NCBI RefSeq assembly: GCF_029227915.1
Contig: NC_079875.1
Location: forward strand, 25,368,001 to 25,432,000
Source of the DNA: Hydractinia symbiolongicarpus
Lineage: Eukaryota; Cnidaria; Hydrozoa; Anthoathecata; Hydractiniidae
Reading direction: 5' to 3'
DNA: 64,000 bases
Below the pieces are notes generated by a model. It was not told where the DNA came from and did no database searches. It saw nothing but the letters and a program-made list of their open reading frames with translations. A program made the position numbers and the translations under genes. This document shows, piece after piece, positions 26,140 through 38,889 of this stretch. The stretch's first letter is position 1; the number at the start of each line of letters is the position of its first letter.

Positions 26140-27815
26140 TCTCCATAACAATAGCCGTCGTCTGTCTGTCTCTGCGCAACATGGAGATGCAAGTAGCGAG
26201 ACCCGCCGAAAATCCCCGCGGCCCTGCAGCTTTATTTCAAATTCCCGACACACCCTGTTTTTTTTACCGGCCTAGCTTTGCCGCTCACGCGCAATAAAGC
26301 AATCATGAGGCTCAATTTTCACTAATGACCAATCCAAGTGCTTCGCGGCCTCAACATGCCGACGGTGGGAAACATGCTACCCCTACGAAGGCCATTGTAG
26401 TTTGAAAGTGATGGTGTGAAGTTTGTAGGTGTCCTTTCAATCCTCCTTATTTCTTCTTAGTACTTCTTATCCTATACGATTATTTAGTTTGTTTTCACAT
26501 GTTAAGGTGAATATTTCATCACGTTTTCTAGCTACGTATAAATCTTAAACAAACCAATTTTAAGTTTTTGGCTAGCTACAAAACGTAGATTTTGAGGCAG
26601 CTAGCTATAGCTATCTTTAGTTATTCCTATTCTGTTAAAGTTTTTATTCAGTTTGGTATATTGTTCTTTATTTTTATGTTGAAGTTGGGTCTACCTAGCT
26701 ACCTCCTTTTAGCTACCTCTGGCTAAAAAGAGAAAGTAGCCAAATGCCCTTTTAGCTACCTCTGGCTAAAAAGAGAAAGTAGCCAAATGCAGTTTGTCCG
26801 CAAGTAAAAGTAGTCAAATGGAGTTTTGCTGCAACACCATTCTTAACAATTCTTATGCTAAGCTCAATGCAGTTGGCAGCGACCACTTTTATTACTGTTT
26901 TAAAAATTTTAACAGAACCAGGCTGATTTCTTTTAACTCCGAAGCAATAAGGACTTTTGGAAAATAATGGTACCCCTATGCTCATGTATAACACGAAGAT
27001 TTTGAAGGCTAGCTAGCTAGAGCCTTACTTATTACTAATCTGTATGGTCTAAGAGCTTTTTATCCTACCCAACATTAATTTTTATGTTGAGGCTGTAGCC
27101 ATTTAGCTAGCTCCTATCTTTGACTAAAGAGTGAGAGCATAAAGATAAAAATGCAGTTTGGCTACAACAATATTCTTGAGCGATAATTCTTATGCTAAAT
27201 GCAGTTAGCTAGGTAGCCAGCATCTTTTATCATTTTCCTGAAACTTTTTCTGCAAATTAAATGGCTGAGCAATTGCTTTAGCTGGACGGACAGGCTGTTC
27301 CCTGTGTTTTCATTTAAACCGAAGTTGCAATGCAGTTTTTTTTGGAAAAGGGCACTTCTATAAGCCTGTTGAACTCTGACTGTACTAAGCGGTTAGCCCA
27401 GTTTTAACCACGTTTTTTGTAAAACCTGTACTAATTTTTAACCTTTCTCGAGTATCACACCTGTACGGTTGGGCAACACTGTTTACCTGAACTAACTGCT
27501 CAGCCCTGTGTTAGCAATGGACTTTTTCTTGTGTTTTAGCTAATTTAAACAGAGTCTGCGAGAAAGTTTTTTTCAAAAGGGTATTATCCCTATACGTCTG
27601 TCCAGCACCGTTTAACTGTACTAAGCGCTCAGCTCGGTGGCACGATTAATTTTTAACTTTTACAAAAACTTATTCCGCAAAATAAAATAATATTTGCCAT
27701 AACACGGAAACACGAAATTTTCAAAATGCGCGTCAATACCAAAGTCCACTTTGTTGAAATGGGTTAATATAAAGGACGGGCGACCCCGTGGATTTTTCCA
27801 CGGGCTAACGACTAG
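26140..27815 (+). mobile_element. Non-autonomous Helitron (~1.7 kb), degraded 5' end
   Basis: The 3' end is clear: CCCGTGGATTTTTCCACGGG hairpin at 27785-27804, then CTAACGA and CTAG before a host T at 27816, identical in plan to the ends at 36475 and 7406. The proposed 5' end near 26140 (TCTCCATAACAATA, then GCCGTCGTCTGTCTGTCTCTG) is a degenerate version of the family 5' end. Inside lie imperfect internal repeats at about 26565-26995, 27000-27350 and 27360-27640. There is no Rep/helicase gene. The 5' border is uncertain. Confidence 0.5.
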
Positions 27816-27819
27816 TAGG

Positions 27820-28235
27820 TTTCTATTTATCGTTTGTTTTATAATACCAATTTGTAATAACAATGTTTCCTCAAGCAATTTTATTTATTTAAAAATTTCG
27901 GCTTTACATCTTTTCATAAAATGTTCCGCTTGACTTTTAATAAAATATTTTTTTCTTATTAAGAAAGAATAAGTACTTTTTATTTTGTAATTAATTCTTT
28001 ACTTTACCCTCAATTTTACTCAAGAGTAAATTTAAGGGCGTGATTATATTTTCCCTAAATAATCATTTTTTATTTTCAAACATACTCATGAGTTAATTTG
28101 ACCGTGCATATTAGTTTAAAGAACTGTATAAAAAAAGTTGAAAATAACAGATATTTAGATTATGCAGTATAGTTACTTGTGCTGTGCTACAAGCGTCGTT
28201 GTTGGCAAAAAAAACATTTATTTTAATTTTCTTCA
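27820..28235. other. No gene seen
   Basis: AT-rich spacer between the Helitron and the unrecognised gene. It may hold the promoter of the gene at 28240, but no element can be pointed out. Confidence 0.5.
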
Positions 28236-28239
28236 AACA

Positions 28240-29297
28240 TGTCTTCAAAAAAGAGCAGTGCGTCAGGGTAAGTGTTTTTATGTACATGATATAATGATAT
28301 AATGAATCTATGTAATGGAATCATTGACATTTTAAAACATTATTTTATATTTATTTAGATGATACGCTCCGTCCTTCAAAAACGGTCCAACAAAAAATAA
28401 AGAAAATCTCGCCGCGGGGTAAGTTGTGATTGTAATAACGTTATATGTTGCTTTTTATGCATTGGAATGATGTTTAAAATATGATTTTAAAATACATTTT
28501 ACTATTATATTTTTTAGATATCATAAACAGTTCCTTAAAGATTTTATTTGTCCGTACGGAAAAGCATATGACGACAATTTCTTATCAGATAACGTTTTCA
28601 AAGCTCGTTTTAAAGTCAGTCTTGTGAGTTCCTATGTAGACCAAGCGTCGCATTATCAGAAACAGCGTCATCTCTCCACAACAATATAACTACTTTTGCC
28701 GATTTGCGGGAAAAATTGAAGACGAAATATTTAAAACCCTTTGCGCGGTATTTGGATACTGTGCAAGACGCATTAAAAACTGTCGATTCGAAACACAAAG
28801 GTGCGAAAATAGATGTACGTGATGCGATAAAGCAGTTGGGAGAATTCTTCACCACGAAAGATGCCTATGTGGTGGAATATGCGAAGGTGTTGGGGAAGCT
28901 GGGTGCTTTTCTTTATAGTCTAAGCACCCATTACAGTGTAGCAAGGTTTGCGTTTACCCACCATCAATGGATAAAGGCAAACATGCTACAATGTATTCCC
29001 GAATTCGAAAGCTTTTATGGGATTCCGACCACAGATAATTACCTTGAGGGACTGTGTTTGCAATTTGCTTCCTGTTCTTTGAGGGATGTACCACAGGATA
29101 CTAATTCTATGGATTCAGACACGTTGTTGGAAGAACCCTTTTACAATGATTCTTCTGACTCAGTGTTTAATACCATAGAGTTAGAGGACTGTGGAACCCC
29201 CTCTACAGGTCGTAAACGCAAGCACACGTCCCAAGAGGATGATTTTACTGTGGAGGGTTCTTATAGAACAGTACAGTTAAGTGTGATTCTTTGTTAA
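28240..29297 (+). pseudogene. Unrecognised three-exon gene or pseudogene
   Basis: Exon 1 (ATG at 28240, MSSKKSSASG) ends at a GTAAGT donor near 28269. Exon 2, about 28360-28418, encodes YAPSFKNGPTKNKENLAAG and ends at another GTAAGT. Exon 3 starts at 28518 (YHKQFLKDFICPYGKAYDD..) and runs to the stop at 29297. Two defects are visible: splicing exon 1 to exon 2 gives an immediate TGA, and exon 3 changes frame near 28611-28625. The downstream frame gives CEFLCRPSVALSETASSL and a ~197-residue part with TKDAYVVEYAKVLGKLGAFL, a low-complexity acidic stretch and a basic RKRKH patch. No known domain was recognised. A ~40-bp piece of its 3' end is repeated at 29480-29519. Confidence 0.45.
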
Positions 29298-29299
29298 AT

Positions 29300-31085
29300 G
29301 CGCATTTAAAGAATATAATAAATACAAAAAAATTGTTGGAACATTGTACTTTGTATGTTTTATTCCCGTACTAATGTTTTCCTAATGATCATGGATAATG
29401 CGCACCGCCAATGTTATTTTCAATATACATTACGAAATACTTTTATTTTCGTCTACTTTATAATATCTTAATGACTTATAGTACAGTTAAGTGTGATTCT
29501 TTGTTCAATGCGCATTTTTTCATACCGCTGACACCAAAATGACTGCAGGGACTAATCGGTTTGAAATTATTTATAATATTTTAATAACAAACTTTTTCTC
29601 TTGATGTGTTTTTATTTTCCTGCAAAAGTTGTTGCATAGCTTATGTATTAACATTAGGATAAGAACGACAAAGTTACTGTGAGACATGGGTTTTAAACCT
29701 TAAAGATTTCCAGCGAGAAATTTGAAAACTAATGAATGACAAAATCGCTAGCAAAAGTTTATCTTCAAATTTTTAATTTTTGTTAATGTAAAAGTAATCC
29801 ACATGAAAAAAGTTTCTGATGCTTTTTAGGAAGAAATCTTCCATATTAGCCATATGGGGTAACTTGATGAACAATGCATTTTCCTGCAGGTCTTCTCAAA
29901 TATGTGTAGTATAATCTTAAAAAATGTGATGTAATTTTCCTCTTTAAGTTTTGACTTTTAACCCAGTTAAAAAGCTCAGCCTTGTCCTTTCATGCTTAGT
30001 CTAGCTAGCTGTAGCGAAAAAGTTTAATATTCAAACTTGACCTATTTTACTGAGTGTTAAGTAATAAATGCTAGTTTAATCCTAAATGTAACTATAGTAG
30101 CTAAGCTACCTGTAAAAACAACATCAAACAACATCGAGGCTGTTCTCTTTTGTAAACAAACCCATTGGTATTTTTGTAATAAGTACCAAATTTTATGTGT
30201 TCATTTCTTGCCCTTATGAGTGTAACCAAAGTGCCCTGTACGTAAGTCCTAAAAAATTTATGTCATTGGCTCACTCTTTACGAATGACACCACGTAACAA
30301 TTAATTGTCTTGAAATATGAAAATTTGTATGACGCACAAAATTGATTAGAAGTTTACTTTTTTATTGTATATCAAACGAACTGAACTTTTTTTTGTCCGA
30401 GCAATGGGCCGTTACATGTAGCCGAATTGCCATTAACTAGCTATAGTAACTTATAGCATGCTTTTTTATTAAGTTATTATATGTTTTCAGGCCATAGTCA
30501 TGTTAAGAAAATATTAAGAAAAATGAGGATAGCATTTACTGTTTTTAACACTACAGACTGTGTGATTCAGTGTTGATGTCCTTATCAAAAACCTAAAACC
30601 TTGATTATAAGTTTGGGTCTGTTCTTTTAATATTTTGGAATGAAATATTTCGGTAGATATACAATATACCAAATGATTCAAATGTTTATATTTCTCTTTT
30701 ATGTGTTTCAGCTACTAATTATAATTTGTTATATTTTAAGTATAACTTTGGAATTGCAGGCGTATGCAATAGATTGACTAGCTGATTGTGTATGAATTAA
30801 CGCAAAATGTTGTATTTTTTTAACGTTTGATTTCTCTTTTTCCCTGGCGTACTTCTGGAATGATAAACCAATTATATAGTTTTAGCGTACTCCGCTTTTT
30901 ACGTAACGGTTGTTTTACGTCTTTGATTTTTTTTGACATTTTCCATTTATATTTCATATTTTTTTATCTTTTTTTTGTTGCACATACTTATTTGCACATA
31001 TATTTTTTTGATTTTTTGTTTCAGCGTTTATAAACATAGAATAATGCAGATTGTGAGCAACCTCGATCCCAGGGCTTTTTTTCTT
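29300..31085. other. AT-rich stretch, no gene seen
   Basis: Apart from the 40-bp direct repeat (GTACAGTTAAGTGTGATTCT at 29269 and 29480), nothing supportable on either strand. Confidence 0.5.
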
Positions 31086-31089
31086 TATC

Positions 31090-34000
31090 CCATTTTTACT
31101 TGCTTACTACATTACATGTTTGTGAATTGCAGTCTGCGCGTCAAGCGTTGTTTATTTTATGTTCGCTGCAATTTTTACTGCAAAAAGACGCTCTTATCAG
31201 ACTGTCAATCATTCCAGTTCACGGATGTTGTTCTCGAAAATTATATCATATTTATGAAATACATTTCCTAATATGTAATAAAATACTAGTTGTATGTCAC
31301 GTGGACAAATTTGCTTATGACTTATAACATATAATAATTATTGTTTAATGCTCAAACAAGATTTACTGATTTTGTAAACCAAGAAGTCTTTTAAAAAATC
31401 CTTTTTGCAAAATAAGTTTGAAGAGCATAGTAAAAAAAACACGAAATGCTCTCCTAATAAAGAATTATTATACTAATTTTTATTTGGTTTGGGACAAAAA
31501 CTTCGTTTCGAACAAATAAACACATTCACTTTTTGTCCCTTGCTGATGTTTATTACAAAGCGTGACCAAACAATTTGTCATGGTAAAATGTTTCAGTGTC
31601 ATCAGAATAACAGAGAACTGTTTATCTAACACAAAAAAACTACTTAGATATCGTCGTGACAGATATGGTGTAAGCGAAGCAATAGTGACTTGAATCTAAT
31701 TATTTCGCACAATTATCATTTGGCAAGCAGGACTTGAAATCGCTTTGCTTTTGATAAACGTGTGTGCATCAAACAACACAGAGCACTTCCATCGAACCAG
31801 GTTATAACCGTAACGTAAAGACTCTGAAACAGCTTAGCAAATTGGTCGCTGTTTAATACGCCATGAATAGATCTTGCATTCAAAAACTGCGTCGTAATGC
31901 AACGCTTGCACAATTTTTCTTACTGGTTGACATCTAGTTTCTTGTACCCTGTAATCGTGACATATTATACTTGAAGATACACGTATTGACACTATCATTG
32001 GATCTTTGATGTCACGATATTTGTTTGTTTCATATTTTTATCTAAATAAATTCAAGATAAATAAAGTTTACAGATTAAGAATTGCACAAATATTACACAG
32101 AAAAAAAATTTTTTTTTTTCCAGAAGAAATAACACATTTTCACATTTTAAAAACAAACAATAATTTGTTCTCACCTAAAAATGCTTTAAAAAAGTGAAGC
32201 ATCCATGAACTGAAAACCAATCCGTTTAATGTTGAGAAAATTTTGTGTGTTTAAAACAAACACAAGACGCGCGGACTGCCTTTCAAAAACTTTTTTCGTA
32301 TATGTGGTATACAAGTTTTCTTTTGTAAAACAAAACTACAACTCGGTAACACAAGCAAAAGGTCTGGTTTCAATACTATAGGTTTTCTAGTAACTAAAGA
32401 AATTACTTTATCAGCTATTTGTTATTGTTTAATTTTTCAAAAATTACCCGATTCCATTGTTGAAACGCTGATCAAAAAATGTATAGGATCACACCCAATT
32501 TAAAATATTAATTTAAGTCGTTGTTATTTTCATTCGTTCCATGATATTTAGTCTGAAATGTAAATGTGCAATGCAATGATTTTATTTTTAGCATTAGGCG
32601 TCAACAATTATGTGCTCGCCTAAAATTTTAGACCCTACTAGATTGGGGTCAAACCAAGCTGGAAAATTCTTTTTAACGGGAAAATTACCTTTAGAATTAC
32701 AAACCAACAACAACTTGCACCCGTCTCTTAGTAGAAATTAAAAATATATTATTTCTTTCGTGTAGATTAACCAATCGAAATGCGAGAAGAACTCAACCAT
32801 AAGATGAGTACATGATATTATACGTAGCTAAGATTTTATCTGTATAAATAATTTTTTTAAATAAGTCGTTTCGAACAATTGGGCGTCATAGAATCTGATA
32901 GACCCGACGCTATCTATAATTTCTTTAACGGAATGACAAAAAAAACAAGTGTAAGTGATTATGTTCTTATGTAACGTTTGATATCATGTTAGAGCATTAG
33001 AAATGCTTTTTATAGAATTGCCCAGTACGTCAGTGTAACAAAGTCAAGTCACATTGTAAAAAAACATTGTCCATGTCCTCTCGCAAGTCGCTACAGGAAT
33101 ATTGTCTGGAATCAATTATTAAGTGACGAAAGTAAGTTTGTGGTCTTTTTCATGCAGGCCGAACAAATGTGAGTTTGATATTTCACTGATTCGAGCTCCA
33201 GAAACAGGCGACTTCACACATTCACATGTTGATTTGGGTAAAATGTTAACATCAATCGTTTTCACGTTAGATCAATTCCGCTGCAAAACGGATAAGCAAA
33301 TATACAAAGTGATTTTTTTATTTTTGTAGGACCAGCTATATGCACAATTGTTCTGGAGTTGTAATGCAGGTTGGCATTTAATAAAGGGGGTTAAGTATTT
33401 GACAGCCATACAAAACGGTACATAATGATTCTATTCTACACAGCCTGCAAGGAGCGCACAATACTTAAATCTGTCCTAAAGGCTTGTTGCGGGAAAATAA
33501 ATACGCGGGTAATTATATGTTTGAGTGTATTGCAGTTTGCTGTTTAGCGGGCGTGCACGGCTTTATAGCACACGATCGTAATATATTAGAAAGTAAAAAA
33601 AAATCACATACAGCAATCCAGGTCGTCGATTCAAACCTCTCCTGGGCTCCCACAATTGCTTTTTCCACCTTTCCATAAAATGCTGGTAAACCAAACTAAA
33701 AAAGTAATATAGCAAGTTATAACTTACAAAGATTGTAAGATTGTCCGAATTGTAAAAATTCGACTTACCATCCTTCAGTGCTTATTTTCTGTTCTTGCTT
33801 CTGAAGTTTCTTTTGTCATTCTATAAATAAATTAAAAACAGATGCACCGTTCTTTGAATCAGGGAAATGAAAAAATAGATATTAAATCAGTAAAAACGCA
33901 ATTTACCATCGGCTACTATAAACTTTTTACGCAGTCATGTTACTTTTTCTTATCGGTAAGAAACTCTTTCCTCTCGCTCAACATGGCTTATCTCGACAAG

Positions 34001-34640
34001 GCGTGGAATAAAATCGTTCTGGTTAATTAATTCTGGTTAATTTTCTTAAAAAGTAATGGCGGTATGAATTCCCTACGTGAACAAGATACAAGGTCATTAT
34101 TAATTCCTTAATAGGTAGTTATAATTGAAGCAAAAAACCATTAAACTTACGCTTGGGAAATATGTTTTTATAAGATATAGAAACATGAATTTTATAATTA
34201 CGGAAAGCATGCGATGTTAATATTGTAATACTGTCTAAAAAAGACGGTTGAGGACAATCATCATCAAAGTTCTAAAAAATTTTAATGTAAAAAGCTGTCA
34301 TCACACTTCGTTAAAAAGTAATGAAAAATTCTACAAACATTTCAATCGTGTTTAATATTAAATAATGCTAAATTTTGTTTATGTGCATCTCCTATACATA
34401 GCTATGATGTGCCGACGGTAAGATCAATGTTGTTCGCAAAAAACGTCTATCAAAACATGTGCAAAACTTAGGTAATCGTTAATTTGAGAATAACATCACT
34501 GCTCCGAATTTAATCTGATATAGCGACAAGTTGGGTCAATGTTTTTTATAAGAACGACTAAAGTTTAGCAGAGGTCAGATGTGCTTATTGTTTTAATACT
34601 TTTTCAGCTTTATATATATTCTTATTTGTGTTCCTGAAAA
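31090..34640 (+). repeat. Left arm of a large divergent inverted repeat
   Basis: Long blocks are reverse-complementary to 59095-63085. For example TTGCAGTCTGCGCGTCAAGC at 31130 pairs with GCTTGACGCGCAGACTGCAA near 63035, and the sequence near 34380 (GTGCATCTCCTA) with TAGGAGATGCAC near 59236. Identity by eye is moderate to high with many small indels. The arm has no recognisable coding sequence. Two opposite copies of one non-coding repeat family, 24.5 kb apart, is the simplest reading. Confidence 0.85.
31120..32295. mobile_element. Possible MITE-like element within the left arm
   Basis: The sequence TGAATTGCAGTCTGCGCGTC at 31121 recurs in inverted form near 32260-32290 (GACGCGCGGACTGCCTTTCA). 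This would make a ~1.2-kb unit with imperfect terminal inverted repeats. The right arm shows the same pair near 61860 and 63040. No target duplication or transposase was seen. Confidence 0.4.
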
Positions 34641-34985
34641 AAGAGAAGTATATTATCAAACTTACGGCAGAAACAGTTTGATTTTGTTGAAAATCAAGTC
34701 TTTTTTTAGAGAAACCGATCTACAGTGGCCCGTAGTCACGAGATTCTAATTTATTTTTTTGAAATGCCGTGGGACATCCGAGTAACCGTATTATGAATTC
34801 TATACATGAAAAGATACAATGTCATTATCAATTCATTACTGGGTAGTTATAACAAAAGCGAAAAGTCGTAGGCTTGGGATGAAAGCATGCGGGGTTAATA
34901 TAATGTTTGAAAAGCACGCTTGAGAATAATCCTTTTATTATCATAGCACTTTGTCAAAAAAATAATGTGAAAATTCTACTTACAG
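34050..34985 (+). repeat. Diverged direct repeat (about 34050-34330 and 34770-34985)
   Basis: Both blocks share the order ATGAATTC..TAC(A/G)TGAA, AAGATACAA(G)GTCATTAT, GGTAGTTATAA, CTTGGGA.., AAAGCATGCG(A/G). The second copy is shorter and more changed. Only the first clearly belongs to the inverted repeat arm. Confidence 0.6.
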
Positions 34986-35054
34986 TGGAGAGAATTATTC
35001 TTGTCTTTCTATGCGTATGATGTTCAACAAAATAATGCGACAAAAACTTATTGT

Positions 35055-35230
35055 ACGTCTTAGTTTCAATGTCAATTTTTTTCTCGCAAGAAGACATTGA
35101 GATGGTCACTCTTTGTTGAGACCGAAAAAATTGTTGTTTTTACGTCTTAGTTTCAATGTCAATTTTTTTCTCGCAAGAACATATTGAGATGGTCACTCGT
35201 TGTTGAGACCGAAAAAATAGTTGTTTTTAC
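35055..35230 (+). repeat. Tandem duplication, two copies of ~86-88 bp
   Basis: ACGTCTTAGTTTCAATGTCA, TTTTTTTCTCGCAAGAA, CATTGAGATGGTCACTC and GTTGAGACCGAAAAAAT occur twice in a row with few changes. Confidence 0.9.
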
Positions 35231-36324
35231 GTAACATTAGTAATGGTAGCCAAAGCATGCAGGAAAAGTCAACACTGTTATAAAGCCAGTGGGTTTAACG
35301 TATGCAGCACCGTAACACTCTTTTTTTCCGAGCTTGTTCGCCTATATGTAAACGTGGTTGATAAAGAAAGAAGTAACAGAAAATTCAAACTCTGATTGAA
35401 GAAAAAATTGAAAAAACCCACACCTATTCAACAATTGACTCACCTTAGATTCTTGAATATTAAATATTCAGTCCTTAAAAAAAATAAAATTTGGAATTGA
35501 TATGTACGGTTTTTTTAATTTTTATGTTGATTCTCAATTTTAGATTTTATCTTTTAATTCTGAATTTTAGAAGACTTTCAGTAATAAACTTTCTTTTTTG
35601 TATTCTTTCTTGTGTTCTTCAGTTCAAAAACTGAGCATAGTACAGCAAACAAGACTCCCCCAGTGTCACTGTCATTGTTTTCAGAAATCCACATAATTTC
35701 CCTATTAAATCGCATGGCACATTTTAACACAAAAAGTTGTTGTGGAAATCACAAGTAACAGAAAGACCGAAAGAAAATATAAGGAGAAAATACTAAAACA
35801 ATTAACAAACATCGCACATAGAGGGTCTGCCATCACATTTAGGGATCGTTTAAACGGAAGGTAGAAGAAGCGCACCTGGGTAAATTTATTTTACTATAAT
35901 AAGAACTATAATAAGAAATAAACACTTCTTCCACTATAACAACTTCGACAACAAGAAAATGAAGTAGCAATTTAATAGGACCTAAAGACGAAAAATTAGT
36001 TTAACGCTAACAGTAGTAAAACAAATATATATTGCTTTAAGATGAGAATGATCAAGTGAGAAAGGTGTGTACTCTAAACAACAAAAACAACGGAGATTAC
36101 GTCAGTTATTTCCACTCGTTTCCAATTTTGCAGCCTTAAATTTATAAAGTGCAATGCAATAATTTATAAAGTGCAATGCAATGGCTTCACTAATCTTTGT
36201 GTACTTTCCTTTGACGTCAACTTTGTTTTAACGTCAAAGTTTGGTAAATTACAGAACAATTCTATAGATGATGTTTTATAACCTTGTTAAAGAAAACTGT
36301 GAAAAATATAACCCACTTTGCAAA
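35231..36324. other. No gene seen
   Basis: AT-rich sequence without supported features. TTTATAAAGTGCAATGCAAT is repeated in tandem near 36140-36181. Confidence 0.5.
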
Positions 36325-36365
36325 AGTCACAGACAGACAGACGGAAGCTTCGTATTATATGATAT
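36290..36365 (-). mobile_element. Degraded Helitron 5' end
   Basis: Minus strand reads TATCATATAATACGAAGCTTCC and then GTCTGTCTGTCTGTGAC, a mutated version of the 5' end of the neighbouring Helitron. No 3' end was found at lower coordinates. Confidence 0.45.
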
Positions 36366-36474
36366 TGTTGTTCTGTCCGGCAAGATATGTCGATATCATA
36401 TGTTTTGTACGATACTGCTGATGTTTTGTGTTGCACATATGTAAAATCCGCTTTGTCTTGAATTATATAACTAA

Positions 36475-38886
36475 CTAGTCGATTAGGCCCGTGGAAAAAT
36501 CCACTTAGGCAGAAAAACAATTGAAAAGTTCTGTCATTTGAATTTTGATGACATCAGCAAATATTTCAGTATATTGAATATGCCTTTTACTAAAAAAAAT
36601 AATCTGAAAATGCATAAAAAGAAAGTATATAAGTCATAATTTAACAAAAAAGTTCTTAAAATCTAACACAAAATATCAAATGTCAAATCGCATGAAATCC
36701 TCCCAACAAAACTTCAGACAAAATATAAAAAACAACGGCGTGCAAGGTGTAAAATCTAGTTAGTAGAAAGTTACAACATTGACATTCACAACCCAGACAG
36801 TTACGACAACAATAACAATAATGTCAGAAATAACACATATCTCAAATATGTATACATCTTATTATGTGATTATGTTGAAAACCTTCAATATCTTAATCTG
36901 AAGTGTCGAAAAGAAAGGCTTGCAACAGTAAGCACAGATCTATGAAATAAGTTCTTTAGGCATTTTAAACATTGTCTTTTCCCTAAATGCTTATACAACA
37001 ATACAACCTGAACAATATCAAAAAGCCAAACTTAAACAAACACAAAACACCTAAAAACAAAAAGTTAAACTTTGAAAAATCATTTATTCGGTTGCATACC
37101 ATCCTCTCCCGCAAAAATATGCACAAAATGTAAAAATTAACCGGTTAACAAAACAATTTTTTGTCTAATGATCCGTACTGACTTTACCAAACATTTTAAC
37201 CTGAAATGTCGAAAAAGCAATGAGCAAGGAGTAAATTTCAAATCAACAAAAATCATTATTTTGAAAACATTGTATATATATATGGTCCTTCCTCACAAAA
37301 GTTTACAATAAATGTAGAACACAAAGGTTTATGAGGAGCAAATCAAAATATGAACAAAAATCAGTTCAGTTGGCATGTTCTATATTGTCTTCAGCCATAA
37401 AATATTCCACAAAATTGATATGAAACCCATCAAATTCAACTCAGAAAAAGCAGTCATTTAAGTGCATACAAAAATACAACTTGTAGAATATCAAATTATT
37501 ATTTTTAGTATATATAATTGCACATGGTCCTCCCTCACAACAGTTAAATTTTTGCACTAAATTTGCAACACAAAATACAAATTCTAAATAATTTCTATGG
37601 TTTTCCTCAAAAGTTTAAGCAAAATATAAAAGATGAGAGGTGAACGACAAAATCAAAGTTTGCAGAATTTAATTATTTTGGTATATATATGTCTATTGAT
37701 ATATGCCCTTTATAACAATATTTCAATCCAAAATGTGAAAAAAAAAACAGTTTGCAACAAAATCAGTTATTCTGATGATATTGCATACACTTTTTCTCCA
37801 CAAAAGTGTAAAAAAAGAATGGTTCTAGGAAATACTTCTGATTCAACAAAAATTAGTATTTGCATCTTGTACTCATTAAATATTACCCAAAATTTCAAAA
37901 AACTGTTATTTGGAACGCATCAAATTTATAAATAGAGAGGGATCAGTCATTTCGGTATGTTGTACAGAGTCCTGCCCGGTAAGAATTTATACCAAATATA
38001 AAAAAAACACAAGTTTTTTCGGTGTTGTACTCCCTCAAAAAAGTTGAAACTTTTCTTAGTTGAGACAAAATGCCATAAACAAAAACATTTTAGTCAGAAC
38101 ATCTAGAACAACAAAAATCACTACACTTAAGGTACCAAAATTACTACATGTTAAATAAAAATCGTTTCGTCATATGGCATGTAACCGATGTATCTAAGTT
38201 TAGTTACACAAAATGTGAAAAATACATTATTTGCATACACAAATTGTGAAAAACACATTATTTGCTTAAAAACAGTCCTTAAACTCTTCTTAAATATTAT
38301 GTAATACTTTTTTAAAAGTTGTTGTGGCTTGTTAATTTAAGCTTAAAATGTCAATTAAAATAAGTTATATACAGTCACATTCTTAGCAAAGACCACTAAG
38401 ATTAGCTTACATGTAAAAAGCAACATAAAACTGAAGCTAACATAAGGTAGCTACAGCAGCTAATAGCTGGTCACTTAAATATAAACTGGAGACTTAGCTA
38501 GGTATAAAGAACATGGCTACATATTTATAAATTCCTAGCTACCTAGCTAGTTGTTGTTGGTGTGGTTGATGCTAGCTAACAAACATGTCTTGCATCAATA
38601 ATATCATCAAAACTTCAAAAAACATAAACAAACCTTACAGAAACCTTTCTATACTTCATTTATATACCATGCCCCTTTTTAAATGCTTTTGTAAAGATTT
38701 ATTTTGAAGGCAAGGGAAGACAAATGCTTAAAAAGGACAGCCATCTTTTTTGCAAACACAATTTCCGTTACTTTGTGCTAGAACTTCATTTAACAAACCA
38801 CACAAAACTCGCGGCTTTTCACGACAAAGAAGACATATTTTTTTCCGCACAGACAGACGGACACACTTAGCGTATTATTATATAGA
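36475..38886 (-). mobile_element. Non-autonomous Helitron (~2.4 kb) with both ends
   Basis: On the minus strand it starts A|TCTATATAATAATACGC followed by GTCCGTCTGTCTGTG. It ends with a short hairpin (GTGGATTTTTCCAC), then GGGCCTAATCGA and CTAG before a host T at 36474. This fits the Helitron rules (5' TC, 3' CTRR with subterminal hairpin, insertion between A and T). No Rep/helicase or other gene is inside. The interior consists of degenerate repeated blocks such as TGGTCC(T/C)(T/C)CCCTCACAA, spaced about 240 bp, with AAAATGTGAAAA motifs. Confidence 0.75.
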
Positions 38887-38889
38887 TAA

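Noticed and set aside
19838-27815. One 8-kb Helitron starting at TCTATATAATAATAAT (19838) and ending at 27815
   Set aside because: The 19838 site lacks the GTCTGTC block that follows the other 5' ends and lies within a repeat shared with 26.6 kb; a degenerate start near 26140 fits better.
33123-33329. Small plus-strand ORF conserved in the inverted repeat arm
   Set aside because: The corresponding part of the right arm carries indels that do not keep the frame, so it is unlikely to be coding.
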